A stretch of 64,000 bases of DNA from NCBI RefSeq assembly GCF_026627445.1, contig NZ_JAPNLJ010000028.1:1-64000 (forward strand), given 5' to 3'. The notes below the pieces were generated by a model that saw nothing but the letters and a program-made list of their open reading frames with translations, was not told the origin of the DNA and searched no databases. The stretch is from Streptomyces sp. H27-H1. Its GTDB lineage: Bacteria > Actinomycetota > Actinomycetes > Streptomycetales > Streptomycetaceae. The translations under genes were made by a program, and so were the position numbers. Below are positions 1 through 8,211 of this stretch, one piece after another (position 1 is the stretch's first letter; the number at the start of each line of letters is the position of its first letter).

Positions 1-97
1 GGGGGTGGGCGGTACCTTTGGCCTAGGGCTGGGGGAGGGGGTGGGATCCGCCTAAATGACAGGGTCGATCTGCAGGTACGGGCCTTACTCTGGGGCG

Positions 98-1555
98 ATG
101 AGCGCCCTCCCGCAGCGAACCACAGCGCCCGCCCCGATACCGGATCAGCCGGGGGGCGGGATTCTTGGGTCCGCGTACCGGACGCTCAGCATCGGGATCA
201 TCTCCGTTATTTTTCTGATCGCTTTCGAGGCCACCGCCGTCGGTACCGCCATGCCCGTGGCGGCCCGGGAGCTGGACGGGATCGCGCTCTACGCCTTCGC
301 CTTCTCCGCCTACTTCACGACCAGCCTCTTCGGGATGGTGCTCTCCGGGCAATGGGCCGACCGGCAGGGGCCGCTCCGGCCGCTGACCGTGGGGATCGTG
401 TCCTTCGCCACCGGGCTGGTGTTCTCCGGGACCGCCGGGGCGATGTGGATGTTCCTGTTCGGCCGGGCCGTGCAGGGGTTCGGCGGCGGGCTCGTGATCG
501 TCGCCCTCTACGTGGTCGTCAGCCGGGCCTACGAGGAGCGGCTGAGGCCCGCGATCATGGCGGCCTTCGCCGCGAGCTGGGTCGTGCCGTCGATCGTCGG
601 ACCGCTCGCGGCGGGCACGGTGACCGAGCACCTCGGATGGCGCTGGGTCTTCCTCGGGATACCCGCGCTGGTCTTCGTACCGCTCGCGGTGGCGCTGCCG
701 GCGATACGCCGGAGCGCCTCCGGGCCGGTGGACCCCGAGGCGCCGCCCGTGGCGTTCGACCGGCGGCGGATCCGGCTCGCCCTCGGAATCTCGGCCGGTG
801 CGGGGCTGCTGCAGTACGCCGCCCAGGACCTGAGGTGGCTGTCGTTGCTGCCCGGACTCGCGGGTGCGGCCCTGCTGGTGCCCGCGGTGCTCGGGCTGCT
901 GCCGCGGGGGACCTACCGGGCTCGGCGCGGGCTGCCGTCGGTGGTGCTGCTACGGGGCGTGGCGGCGGGGTCCTTCATCGCGGCGGAGAGCTTCGTGCCG
1001 CTGATGCTGGTCACCCAGCGGGGGCTGAGCCCGACCATGGCCGGATTCTCGCTCGCGCTGGGCGGAGTGACATGGGCCGCGGGCTCGTGGGTGCAGTCGC
1101 AGGGGCGGGCGGCGCCGTACCGGGAACGGCTGATGGTGCTGGGCATGGTCATGGTCGCGGCGGCCATCGCCGGGGTGCCGGCGGTGCTCGTAGAGTGGGT
1201 GCCGGTGTGGATCCTGGCGCTGGTGTGGGCGCTGGGCTGCCTGGGGATGGGGCTCGTCATCGGCTCCACGAGCGTGCTGCTGCTGAAACTGTCGGCGCCG
1301 CGGGAGGCGGGGGCGAACTCCGCCTCGCTGCAGATCTCGGACGCGCTGGCGAACGTGGTGCTGCTGGCTGCGGGAGGTGCGGCGTTCGCTGCGCTGGGTG
1401 GGGGTGCGGTGGGCTCCGCGGTGCACTCCGTGGGTGGGGCGGGTGTCGGCTCGCACCCTGGTGCCTTTGTCGTGGTGTTCCTGCCGATGGCCTGCGTGGC
1501 GTTGGTGGGGGCGTGGGTCGCTACGCGGGTGGACGCGGAGGGGCGGCTGGGCTGA
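98..1555 (+). CDS. MFS family transporter
   Basis: This 485-residue protein is almost entirely hydrophobic helices and belongs to the major facilitator superfamily; it probably exports a small molecule or drug by proton antiport across the cytoplasmic membrane. The first helix starts near residue 35, and the loop motif GQWADRQGP near residue 85 fits the family A-motif (GxLaDrxGrk). The later helices are rich in Gly and Ala. I chose the ATG at 98 because an upstream ATG at 56 would add a short polar stretch with no family resemblance. It is followed by an intergenic repeat pair and stands alone in its orientation. The substrate cannot be told from sequence. Confidence 0.85.
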   Translation: MSALPQRTTAPAPIPDQPGGGILGSAYRTLSIGIISVIFLIAFEATAVGTAMPVAARELDGIALYAFAFSAYFTTSLFGMVLSGQWADRQGPLRPLTVGIVSFATGLVFSGTAGAMWMFLFGRAVQGFGGGLVIVALYVVVSRAYEERLRPAIMAAFAASWVVPSIVGPLAAGTVTEHLGWRWVFLGIPALVFVPLAVALPAIRRSASGPVDPEAPPVAFDRRRIRLALGISAGAGLLQYAAQDLRWLSLLPGLAGAALLVPAVLGLLPRGTYRARRGLPSVVLLRGVAAGSFIAAESFVPLMLVTQRGLSPTMAGFSLALGGVTWAAGSWVQSQGRAAPYRERLMVLGMVMVAAAIAGVPAVLVEWVPVWILALVWALGCLGMGLVIGSTSVLLLKLSAPREAGANSASLQISDALANVVLLAAGGAAFAALGGGAVGSAVHSVGGAGVGSHPGAFVVVFLPMACVALVGAWVATRVDAEGRLG

Positions 1556-1580
1556 GACCGGTTCCGCCGGTGGTTCGGCG

Positions 1581-1735
1581 CGGCGCCGTTGCGGGGGGCC
1601 TGCCCCCGGACCCCCGCGCCTCAAACGCCGGCGGGGCTGGATTGGACCCGGTGGGTGGTGCCGTGCGGCGCCGTTGCCGGGGGCCTGCCCCCGGACCCCC
1701 GCGCCTCAAACGCCGGCGAGGCTGGATTTGGCCCC
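1581..1735. repeat. Tandem pair of intergenic repeats (CAAACGCCGGCGGGGCT family)
   Basis: Two nearly identical copies of about 70 bases begin at 1581 and 1666 (period 85). Each runs from a GGCGCCGTTGC start through GCCTGCCCCCGGACCCCC to CCTCAAACGCCGGCGGGGCT. The same core occurs at 13.8 kb and 31.4 kb in this window, always between genes. The element likely acts as a transcription terminator or structured RNA after the MFS gene. Confidence 0.8.
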
Positions 1736-1845
1736 GTGCGTCAAGCATCGGCGTGGCGCAATGTGGCCCCCGCGTTGCGTGCGCCCGGGCTGCTGGAGTC
1801 CGCCGTGCACCGGCCGCGGGCCCCGGGGGCCCCTCCCGGCGGTAG

Positions 1846-2115
1846 CTGGGGGCGTTCGGGACCTCGGCTTATGAGGACACCTACGATCAGGCGGCCGCCC
1901 TGCTGCACGGGATCGCGACGAACCATCCCCTCGTCGACGGCAACAAGCGCACGGCGTGGCTCGCCGCCGCCACCTTCCTCGCCCTCAACGGCGTCGATCT
2001 CGGTGATGCCGATCAGGACGTGGCGTACGACCTGGTCATCGACGTGGCGGCCGGTCACGAGGAGGACACCGGGCGGATCGCGGAGCGGCTGCGGGGCCTC
2101 GCGCGGGGAGTGTGA
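1846..2115 (+). pseudogene. 5'-truncated Doc (death-on-curing, Fic-fold) toxin remnant
   Basis: Reading the + strand in frame to the stop TGA at 2113-2115 gives AYEDTYDQAAALLHGIATNH followed at once by PLVDGNKRTAWL. This is the Doc version of the Fic active-site motif (HxFxDxNKR). Doc proteins are kinases that inactivate EF-Tu and are neutralised by a small Phd antitoxin. Here the frame is closed upstream by a TAG at 1843-1845, so about the first 45 residues of a normal Doc of about 125 residues are missing. No start codon with a ribosome binding site and no antitoxin gene are present. The break falls next to the tandem intergenic repeats, which suggests a deletion there. The C-terminal part is intact and undisrupted. 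Confidence 0.8.
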
Positions 2116-2283
2116 CGCTCGCCGCACGCGCCGAGGTCACGGGCCTGTCCCTCCGCGAGGGGCGGGCACGGGCCGGTAAGGTGGCCCGGTTGTCCTACGT
2201 ACGACTGCCCGTACCGCTGCCCGTACCGCTGCCCGGAATGCCGCCCGGCACGGATACGACGCCGAGAGCCCGAACCGGAGACC

Positions 2284-4068
2284 GTGACTACTACCGCCTC
2301 CCACCACCTCTCACCCGCCTTCCCCGGCCGCGCGCCGTGGGGTACCGCCAGCGCCCTGCGAGCTTGGCAGCAGGGTGCGCTGGACCGGTACCTGGAGACC
2401 CAGCCGCGCGACTTCCTCGCCGTCGCCACCCCCGGCGCCGGCAAGACCACCTTCGCGCTGACCCTCGCCTCCTGGCTGCTGCACCACCACGTGGTGCAGC
2501 AGGTGACCGTCGTCGCACCGACCGAGCACCTGAAGAAGCAGTGGGCGGAAGCCGCCGCCCGGATAGGGATCCGGCTCGACCCGGACTACTCCGCCGGTCC
2601 GCTCAGCAAGGACTACCACGGGGTCGCCGTCACGTACGCGGGTGTCGGCGTCCGGCCGATGCTGCACCGCAACCGGTGCGAGCAGCGCAAGACCCTGGTG
2701 ATCCTCGACGAGATCCACCACGCCGGTGACTCCAAGTCCTGGGGAGAGGCCTGCCTCGAGGCCTTCGACCCGGCGACCCGGCGCCTCGCGCTCACCGGCA
2801 CGCCCTTCCGGTCCGACACCAATCCCATTCCCTTCGTGGCCTACGAAGAGGGCAACGACGGGATCCGGCGTTCGTCCGCCGACTACACCTACGGCTACGG
2901 GAACGCCCTCGGCGACGGAGTCGTGCGGCCCGTCATCTTCCTCTCCTACAGCGGCAACATGCGCTGGCGCACCAAGGCGGGCGACGAGATCGCCGCACGC
3001 CTCGGCGAGCCGATGACCAAGGACGCCATCTCGCAGGCCTGGCGTACGGCGCTGGACGCGCGCGGCGACTGGATGCCGAACGTGCTGAGCGCCGCCGACC
3101 GGCGGCTGACCGAGGTCAGGAAGGGCATCCCGGACGCCGGCGGGCTCGTCATCGCCGCCGACCAGGACTCGGCGCGCGCCTACGCCAAGCTGATCCGCGA
3201 GATCACGGGAAACAAGGCCACCGTCGTACTGTCCGACGACACGGGCGCCTCGAAGCGGATCGACGAGTTCGCCGCGAGCAACGACCGCTGGATGGTCGCC
3301 GTCCGCATGGTGTCCGAGGGCGTCGACGTACCGCGGCTCGCGGTCGGTGTGTACGCCACCACCATCTCGACCCCGCTGTTCTTCGCGCAGGCCGTCGGGC
3401 GCTTCGTGCGCTCGCGCAGGCGAGGCGAGACGGCCTCGGTGTTCCTGCCGACCATTCCCTACCTGCTGGGCTTCGCGAACGAGATGGAAGTCGAGCGCGA
3501 CCACGTCCTCGACAAGCCGAAGAAGCAGGGCGAGGAAGACCCGTACGCCGACTCCGAGAAGGAGATGGAGGAGGCGAACAAGCAGGAGGACGAGGACACC
3601 GGCGACGAGGAGCAGATGTCCTTCGAGGCGCTGGAGTCCGACGCCGTCTTCGACCGGGTCCTCTACGACGGCGCCGAGTTCGGCATGCAGGCGCACCCGG
3701 GCAGCGAGGAGGAGCAGGACTACCTCGGCATCCCCGGGCTGCTGGAACCCGACCAGGTGCAGATGCTGCTCCAGAAGCGGCAGTCCCGGCAGATCGCGCA
3801 CAGCAAGCGCAAGCCGGACACGGAGGCGGACCTGCTGGAGCTGCCGGCCGACCGGCGGCCGGTGGTCTCGCACAAGGAACTGCTCGAGCTGCGCAAGTCC
3901 CTGAACACGATGGTCGGCGCGTACGTCCACCAGAGCGGCAAACCGCACGGGGTGCTGCACACCGAACTGCGCCGTGTGTGCGGCGGACCGCCGAGCGCGG
4001 AAGCCACCGCGGGACAGCTGCGCGAGCGCATCAAGAAGGTCCAGGAGTGGGCCACCCGCATGCGGTGA
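2284..4068 (+). CDS. DEAD/DEAH-box superfamily 2 helicase
   Basis: This 594-residue protein is an SF2 helicase or translocase of the type found as a single-copy gene in Streptomyces. It shows a Walker A (ATPGAGKTT, near residue 57), motif II (LVILDEIHHA, near 140), motif III (LALTGTP, near 165) and a C-terminal helicase half with motif VI-like QAVGRFVRSRRRG near 375. An acidic Glu/Lys-rich linker follows (near 415-460). It presumably uses ATP to move along DNA or RNA, but its biological role is unknown. The GTG start is supported by the helicase similarity beginning within 20 residues. A run of short CTGCCCGTACCG direct repeats lies 50-75 bases upstream. It has no visible operon partner. Confidence 0.88.
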   Translation: MTTTASHHLSPAFPGRAPWGTASALRAWQQGALDRYLETQPRDFLAVATPGAGKTTFALTLASWLLHHHVVQQVTVVAPTEHLKKQWAEAAARIGIRLDPDYSAGPLSKDYHGVAVTYAGVGVRPMLHRNRCEQRKTLVILDEIHHAGDSKSWGEACLEAFDPATRRLALTGTPFRSDTNPIPFVAYEEGNDGIRRSSADYTYGYGNALGDGVVRPVIFLSYSGNMRWRTKAGDEIAARLGEPMTKDAISQAWRTALDARGDWMPNVLSAADRRLTEVRKGIPDAGGLVIAADQDSARAYAKLIREITGNKATVVLSDDTGASKRIDEFAASNDRWMVAVRMVSEGVDVPRLAVGVYATTISTPLFFAQAVGRFVRSRRRGETASVFLPTIPYLLGFANEMEVERDHVLDKPKKQGEEDPYADSEKEMEEANKQEDEDTGDEEQMSFEALESDAVFDRVLYDGAEFGMQAHPGSEEEQDYLGIPGLLEPDQVQMLLQKRQSRQIAHSKRKPDTEADLLELPADRRPVVSHKELLELRKSLNTMVGAYVHQSGKPHGVLHTELRRVCGGPPSAEATAGQLRERIKKVQEWATRMR

Positions 4069-4460
4069 TTTCCTACGGAATGCGACGCGGGGGGCGGGCG
4101 GAGATTCGTACGGCCCCCGCCCGCCCGGGCGCCGTAGCGGTGGCAAGGCGCCCGTGGTGAGGGGCGTGCGGGGCCGGGCTGGGCCCAGAGGCGGCACCAG
4201 GGCCCGGAGGTCACGAATTGACGGCGATGTGTGTTTTCAACCGGCATAAATCGACAGTAGGCGCCCGGATTCTGGACGAGCCCTTCCGCTGAGCGAACCC
4301 GCTCGCTACTGTCCCCGCATCGAACGCCCCGTGGCAGCGCCGCCGCGGGAGCGCAGCCGGTGCCATGGCCGCTACCGGCGGCCTCTCCGTGCGTCGCCGA
4401 GGGACCGGCGGCGCTATCCCCAGAGAGTCACCGCCGCCCACCGAAAGAGGGAGAGGCGTC
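4069..4460. other. Intergenic region between helicase and IclR regulator
   Basis: About 390 bases hold no convincing gene. The stretch from 4215 to 4320 is less G+C rich than its surroundings (it includes GGCATAAATCGACAGTAGG) and probably carries the promoter of the regulator downstream. I see no clear hairpin terminator or operator palindrome. Confidence 0.5.
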
Positions 4461-5102
4461 GTGACCGCGGAAACCTCCCAGACTCTCGACCGAGGACTCC
4501 GAGTTCTCAAACTGCTCGCCGACACCGACCACGGTCTGACCGTCACCGAGCTCTCCAACCGCCTCGGTGTGAACCGCACCGTGGTCTACCGCCTCCTGGC
4601 CACCCTCGAACAGCACGCCCTGGTCCGCCGCGACCTCGGCGGCCGTGCCCGCGTCGGGCTCGGCGTACTGCGCCTGGGCCGTCAGGTGCACCCGCTCGTG
4701 CGCGAGGCGGCGCTGCCCGCGCTGCGTTCCCTGGCCGAGGACATAGGCGCCACCGCGCACCTGACCCTCGTGGACGGAACCGAAGCGCTCGCCGTGGCGG
4801 TCGTGGAGCCGACCTGGACCGACTACCACGTGGCCTACCGGCCCGGCTTCCGCCATCCGCTGGACCGCGGGGCCGCCGGCCGGGCCATCCTGGCCGCCCG
4901 TCAGGGCACGCTCATCGAGCCCGGGTACACGCTCACCCACGGGGAGCTCGAAGCGGGCGCCAGCGGGGCCGCGGCGCCCCTCGTGGGCATCACCGGGCTG
5001 GAGGGCAGCGTGGGCGTCGTCATGCTGGCCGACGCCGTGCCCGAGCGGGTCGGCCCGCGCGTGGTGGACGCCGCCCGCGAGGTGGCCGACGCCCTGCGCT
5101 GA
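4461..5102 (+). CDS. IclR-family transcriptional regulator
   Basis: The 213-residue product has an N-terminal winged helix-turn-helix (residues about 5-60, with LTVTELSNRLGVNRTVVYRL), followed by an IclR effector-binding domain. IclR proteins are dimeric DNA-binding regulators that usually sense a small metabolite. The GTG at 4461 follows a purine-rich GAGGGAGAGG ribosome binding site, and the HTH begins right after it. The protein is somewhat short for the family (about 250 residues); the effector domain is present but compact. No divergent catabolic operon sits beside it, so the target is not evident from context. Confidence 0.85.
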   Translation: MTAETSQTLDRGLRVLKLLADTDHGLTVTELSNRLGVNRTVVYRLLATLEQHALVRRDLGGRARVGLGVLRLGRQVHPLVREAALPALRSLAEDIGATAHLTLVDGTEALAVAVVEPTWTDYHVAYRPGFRHPLDRGAAGRAILAARQGTLIEPGYTLTHGELEAGASGAAAPLVGITGLEGSVGVVMLADAVPERVGPRVVDAAREVADALR

Positions 5103-5181
5103 GCCGCCGAGCACATCCGGACACCGAGCCGCGCCCCCGCCTGCAGGGGGCGCGGCTCGACCCGTCGCAGGGCGCCCGCGC

Positions 5182-5187
5182 TAGATT
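5182..5187 (+). promoter_or_regulatory. -10 box for leaderless transcript
   Basis: TAGATT lies six bases before the GTG start at 5194, the spacing expected if transcription starts at the initiation codon. Confidence 0.55.
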
Positions 5188-5193
5188 GGCCCG

Positions 5194-5991
5194 GTGCTCT
5201 CTCGCCTCACACGCCTGCCGCGTCCCGCCGCCCTCGCCGTCTGCGCCGTGCCCGCGCTCGCGCTGTTCGCCGTCGCGGCCCTCGCACCGCTGCCCTTCGT
5301 GATCGCGCAGCCGGGCCTCACGGCCGACGTGCTCGGCTCCCGCGACGGCAAGCAGGTCATCACCGTCACCGGGGCCCCCACCCGCGAGACCACGGGCCAG
5401 CTGCGGATGACCACCATCCAGGCCACCGGCCCCTCCACCTCCGTGACCTTCCCCGAACTGCTCGGCGACTGGTTCGACACCGCCCGGGCGGTCATGCCCA
5501 GGGAGTCGGTGTACTCGTCGGGCGGAAGCGACAAGGACATCGAGGAACACAACCTGGAGGAGATGACCAAGTCGCAGTCGACGGCCTCCGAGGCCGCCCT
5601 CGGCTACCTCCACAAGGACCCCGCGAAGGTGAAGGTCGAGCTGAACCTCGCCGACGTGGGCGGTCCGAGCGCCGGCCTGCTCTTCTCCCTCGGCATCGTC
5701 GACAAACTCGACGGGAACGGCAACGGCGGCGATCTGACCGGCGGCAGGACCATCGCCGGTACGGGCACCATCAGCGCGGACGGCGAGGTCGGCGCCGTCG
5801 GCGGGGTGGCCCTGAAGACTCAGGCCGCGCGGCGGGACGGGGCGAGCGTGTTCCTCGTACCGGCGGCGGAGTGCTCGGACGCGAAGTCCGAACTCCCCGA
5901 AGGGCTCCGGCTGGTCCCCGTCACCTCGCTGACGGATGCGGTGAACGCGCTGCGGGCTCTGCAGAAGGGCCAGTCGGTTCCGTCTTGCTGA
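5194..5991 (+). CDS. Membrane-anchored Lon-type (S16) serine protease, no PDZ domain
   Basis: A single N-terminal hydrophobic segment (residues about 8-35) is followed by a short extracytoplasmic region and a C-terminal Lon proteolytic domain. The Ser-Lys dyad is visible as GGPSAG (Ser159) and GVALKTQAA (Lys208). The family (YlbL/SdrC type) normally has a PDZ domain between the anchor and the S16 domain and is about 340 residues long. This protein has 265 residues, and the spacer between anchor and protease is too short for a full PDZ. It probably acts outside the membrane on secreted or membrane proteins. Its last 71 bases overlap the convergent MFS gene. Confidence 0.8.
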   Translation: MLSRLTRLPRPAALAVCAVPALALFAVAALAPLPFVIAQPGLTADVLGSRDGKQVITVTGAPTRETTGQLRMTTIQATGPSTSVTFPELLGDWFDTARAVMPRESVYSSGGSDKDIEEHNLEEMTKSQSTASEAALGYLHKDPAKVKVELNLADVGGPSAGLLFSLGIVDKLDGNGNGGDLTGGRTIAGTGTISADGEVGAVGGVALKTQAARRDGASVFLVPAAECSDAKSELPEGLRLVPVTSLTDAVNALRALQKGQSVPSC

Positions 5992-7213
5992 TCCGCGCCG
6001 GCTCCAGGCCCCGCCAGGACGGGAACACCAGCGGTGAGAGCGTGACGAGGAAGTACACCCCGCCGAACACCAGCAGCGCCCGCGTCACCCCGAACCCGTC
6101 GACCAGCAGCCCCGCGGCCAGCCCGCCCAACGGCATGGTCAGCTCGCAGCCCGCCTGGGTCACTCCCGCGACCCGGCTGCGCAGTTCGTCGGGGACCTTC
6201 TCCATGATCGCGGTGGTCAGGATCGGGTTGAGCACGCCCGCGCCCAGCCCCGACAGGGCCATGGTCACCGCGAGCGGCAGAGGGGTGTCGCTCCAGGCGG
6301 CGACCACGTAGCGCGGGGCTCCGCACAGCAGGAAGGCCGCGGCGAACAAGGCCCTACGGGGGAACCGCTCGCCCCAGGCTCCGTAGAGCAGGGCGCCCAG
6401 CAGCGCGAACCCGCCGAAGACGGCGATCAGCAGGCCGAGCGCGGTGGCCCCGCCGAGGGCTTCGCGGCCGTGGACGGGCAGCAGGACCGAGGACCAGCCC
6501 TGGTCGAGGCCGTTGGTCATCATCACCATCACCGTGATGCCCAGCAGCAGCCGGGCGCGGGTCAGGAACCGCCAGCCCTCGGCGAGTTCGGCCCGGTAGC
6601 CGGCCAGCGACACCTTCCCGGCGGCGCGCTGCGGCTCGGCGGCCGGTATCCCGCGCAGGAACGCGGTGACCAGCAGCGCGGACCCGCCGAAGGTGGCCGC
6701 GTCGAGGAGCAGGACCGACTCGGCGCCGACCGTGGCGATCAGTACGCCGGCCAGCGCGGCCCCGAGCATGCGGGCTCCGCGCGAGACGGCGTCGTAGAGG
6801 CTGGCGGCGCGGGCGACGGTGGTGCCGGCGTGCTCGGCGAGATGGGGGAGCAGGACGTAGCGCGCGGCCAGTCCGGGGGTGTGCACGAGCCCGCCGACGG
6901 CCATCAGCGCGCACAGCATCCAGAACTCGAGCAGCCCGGAATAGTGCAGCAGCGGGATCGCGCCCACGGACAGCCCGCAGATCAGGTCGGAGACGGCGGA
7001 GACCCGGCGGCGGCCGAGCCGGTCGATGACCGGGCCCCCCACGAGGGCGGCCACGGCGACGGGCAGGGTGGCGCAGAAGGCGACGATTCCGGCCCGGCCG
7101 GCGCTGCCCGTGGTCTGGAGCACGAACCACGGGACGCCGATGAGGGTCAGCGAACTCCCGGCTATCGAAATGGTGTTGGCGAGCAGGACGGCGGTGAAGG
7201 GGCGACGGCTCAC
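5921..7213 (-). CDS. MFS transporter (enterobactin-exporter/MFS_3-like)
   Basis: This 430-residue protein has about 12 hydrophobic helices and the MFS loop motif DRLGRRRVS near residue 66. The overall pattern (RPFTAVLLANTISIAGSSL at the start) resembles the single-component exporters often controlled by ArsR-type regulators. It is the last gene of an operon with the ArsR-like gene and an 81-residue protein: its ATG overlaps the stop of that small gene by four bases (7210-7213). The ArsR partner suggests induction by the exported compound. The tail of the gene overlaps the convergent S16 protease gene by 71 bases. Confidence 0.85.
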   Translation of the reverse strand: MSRRPFTAVLLANTISIAGSSLTLIGVPWFVLQTTGSAGRAGIVAFCATLPVAVAALVGGPVIDRLGRRRVSAVSDLICGLSVGAIPLLHYSGLLEFWMLCALMAVGGLVHTPGLAARYVLLPHLAEHAGTTVARAASLYDAVSRGARMLGAALAGVLIATVGAESVLLLDAATFGGSALLVTAFLRGIPAAEPQRAAGKVSLAGYRAELAEGWRFLTRARLLLGITVMVMMTNGLDQGWSSVLLPVHGREALGGATALGLLIAVFGGFALLGALLYGAWGERFPRRALFAAAFLLCGAPRYVVAAWSDTPLPLAVTMALSGLGAGVLNPILTTAIMEKVPDELRSRVAGVTQAGCELTMPLGGLAAGLLVDGFGVTRALLVFGGVYFLVTLSPLVFPSWRGLEPARISKTEPTGPSAEPAARSPHPSAR

Positions 7214-7455
7214 GTGAGGCCGCCGTACGGGCGGGCGCCGTGCGTGCCGCGGGCGATGCGCGCGTGCAGGTGGGCGGGCTGGATCAGGTGGATGCCGGCG
7301 GCGATCAGGGCCTCGCCGACCCGGTTGCGCAGGGCGGAGGCGGGCCGGGGGCAGAGATGGGGAGCGGCCTCCCGGGCACGGCGCCAGGCGGCGGCCTCGG
7401 CGGTGCGGGTGGCGTGTGTTCCGGCATGGATTTCGGCATGGCTGAAGGCGTGCAC
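7210..7455 (-). CDS. Small hypothetical protein in ArsR-MFS operon
   Basis: An 81-residue protein, rich in His and Ala (starts MHAFSHAEIHAGTH), that I do not recognise. It has no hydrophobic helix and no clear domain. It is likely a real gene because its stop overlaps the ATG of the downstream MFS gene by four bases and it lies 37 bases after the ArsR-type gene, so all three read as one operon. The eight or so His residues could bind a metal, but that is only an inference from composition. Confidence 0.55.
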   Translation of the reverse strand: MHAFSHAEIHAGTHATRTAEAAAWRRAREAAPHLCPRPASALRNRVGEALIAAGIHLIQPAHLHARIARGTHGARPYGGLT

Positions 7456-7492
7456 GGCAGGGCTCCTTCTGCGAAATGGGTGGGGAAGGCGG

Positions 7493-8125
7493 CTACTTGG
7501 TGCGGACCGGGAAGGCGTGCGTGTGGAAACGGACCGTCTCCGTGCCTTCCGCGGGCGGCAGGTCGCGGTAGCTGTTGATGAGGTCGTGGACCTTGAGGAT
7601 CAGCTCGTGGCTCTGCGCGGCGGTCAGTTGCAGCGAGAAGTCGCTGAGCTCGGAACTGCGCCGCCATTCCACCGACCAGGTGTGCGCGTCGCCCAGCCAG
7701 CCGGACAGCTCCTGCTCGTGGATCTTCACGATCTCCGCCAGGAAGACCTCCGCGGCGCCGCGCGTGGCGGGGTCGGCGTCGTAGATCAGTGCCTCGTCGA
7801 ACGTGGTGCCGTCATGGGCGGGCCGCCACCAGCGCTCGCGGCCCTTGCCGTGCTCGGGGGCGTCCTCGACGAACCCGTACGCGGCGAGCTGGCGCAGGTG
7901 GTAGCTGGTGGCCCCGCTCGATTCCCCGAGCTGCTCCGCGAGCTGCGAGGCGGTGGCCGGCCCGTGCAGGCGCAGGTTGCCCAGCAGCCGGATGCGCAGC
8001 GGGTGGGCCAGGCCGCGCAGGGAGTGGGCGTCGAGCTGGCGGAGCTGGGGCTCGGCAGGCTGCTCCGGTCGCTCCGGCTGCTCTGGCGCCACCGGCTTCT
8101 GGGAAGGGTCGTTCTTCTCGGGCAT
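7493..8125 (-). CDS. ArsR-type winged-helix regulator
   Basis: The product (210 residues) starts with a Pro/Glu-rich segment and then carries a winged helix (residues about 35-105: LAHPLRIRLLGNLRLHG, ASQLAEQLGESSGATSYHLR). The C-terminal half is an effector or dimerisation region. It is the first gene of the operon with the 81-residue protein and the MFS transporter, and probably represses it. A perfect 11-base inverted repeat lies 15-50 bases upstream of its ATG and fits autorepression. No CxC metal motif of classical arsenic sensors is seen, so a drug-like inducer is more likely. Confidence 0.85.
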   Translation of the reverse strand: MPEKNDPSQKPVAPEQPERPEQPAEPQLRQLDAHSLRGLAHPLRIRLLGNLRLHGPATASQLAEQLGESSGATSYHLRQLAAYGFVEDAPEHGKGRERWWRPAHDGTTFDEALIYDADPATRGAAEVFLAEIVKIHEQELSGWLGDAHTWSVEWRRSSELSDFSLQLTAAQSHELILKVHDLINSYRDLPPAEGTETVRFHTHAFPVRTK

Positions 8126-8139
8126 GCCTCAACAGTAGA

Positions 8140-8175
8140 GTTGCAAAGAAGTCTCTGCAAGGGTTTCTTTGCAAC
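8140..8175. promoter_or_regulatory. Inverted-repeat operator upstream of ArsR-type gene
   Basis: GTTGCAAAGAA (8140-8150) and its exact complement TTCTTTGCAAC (8165-8175) are separated by 14 bases. The site is strikingly A+T rich for this genome and lies just upstream of the ArsR-type start at 8125, where an autoregulatory operator is expected. Confidence 0.7.
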
Positions 8176-8211
8176 GTCTTCTTTGGAACTTCCGGGCCGA
8201 CTCGCCGCGGC

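Noticed and set aside
2311..4197. Long minus-strand open frame (over 600 codons) opposite the helicase
   Set aside because: No family resemblance, Val/Leu/Gly/Arg-rich shadow composition of a high-G+C gene; the plus strand has clear helicase motifs.
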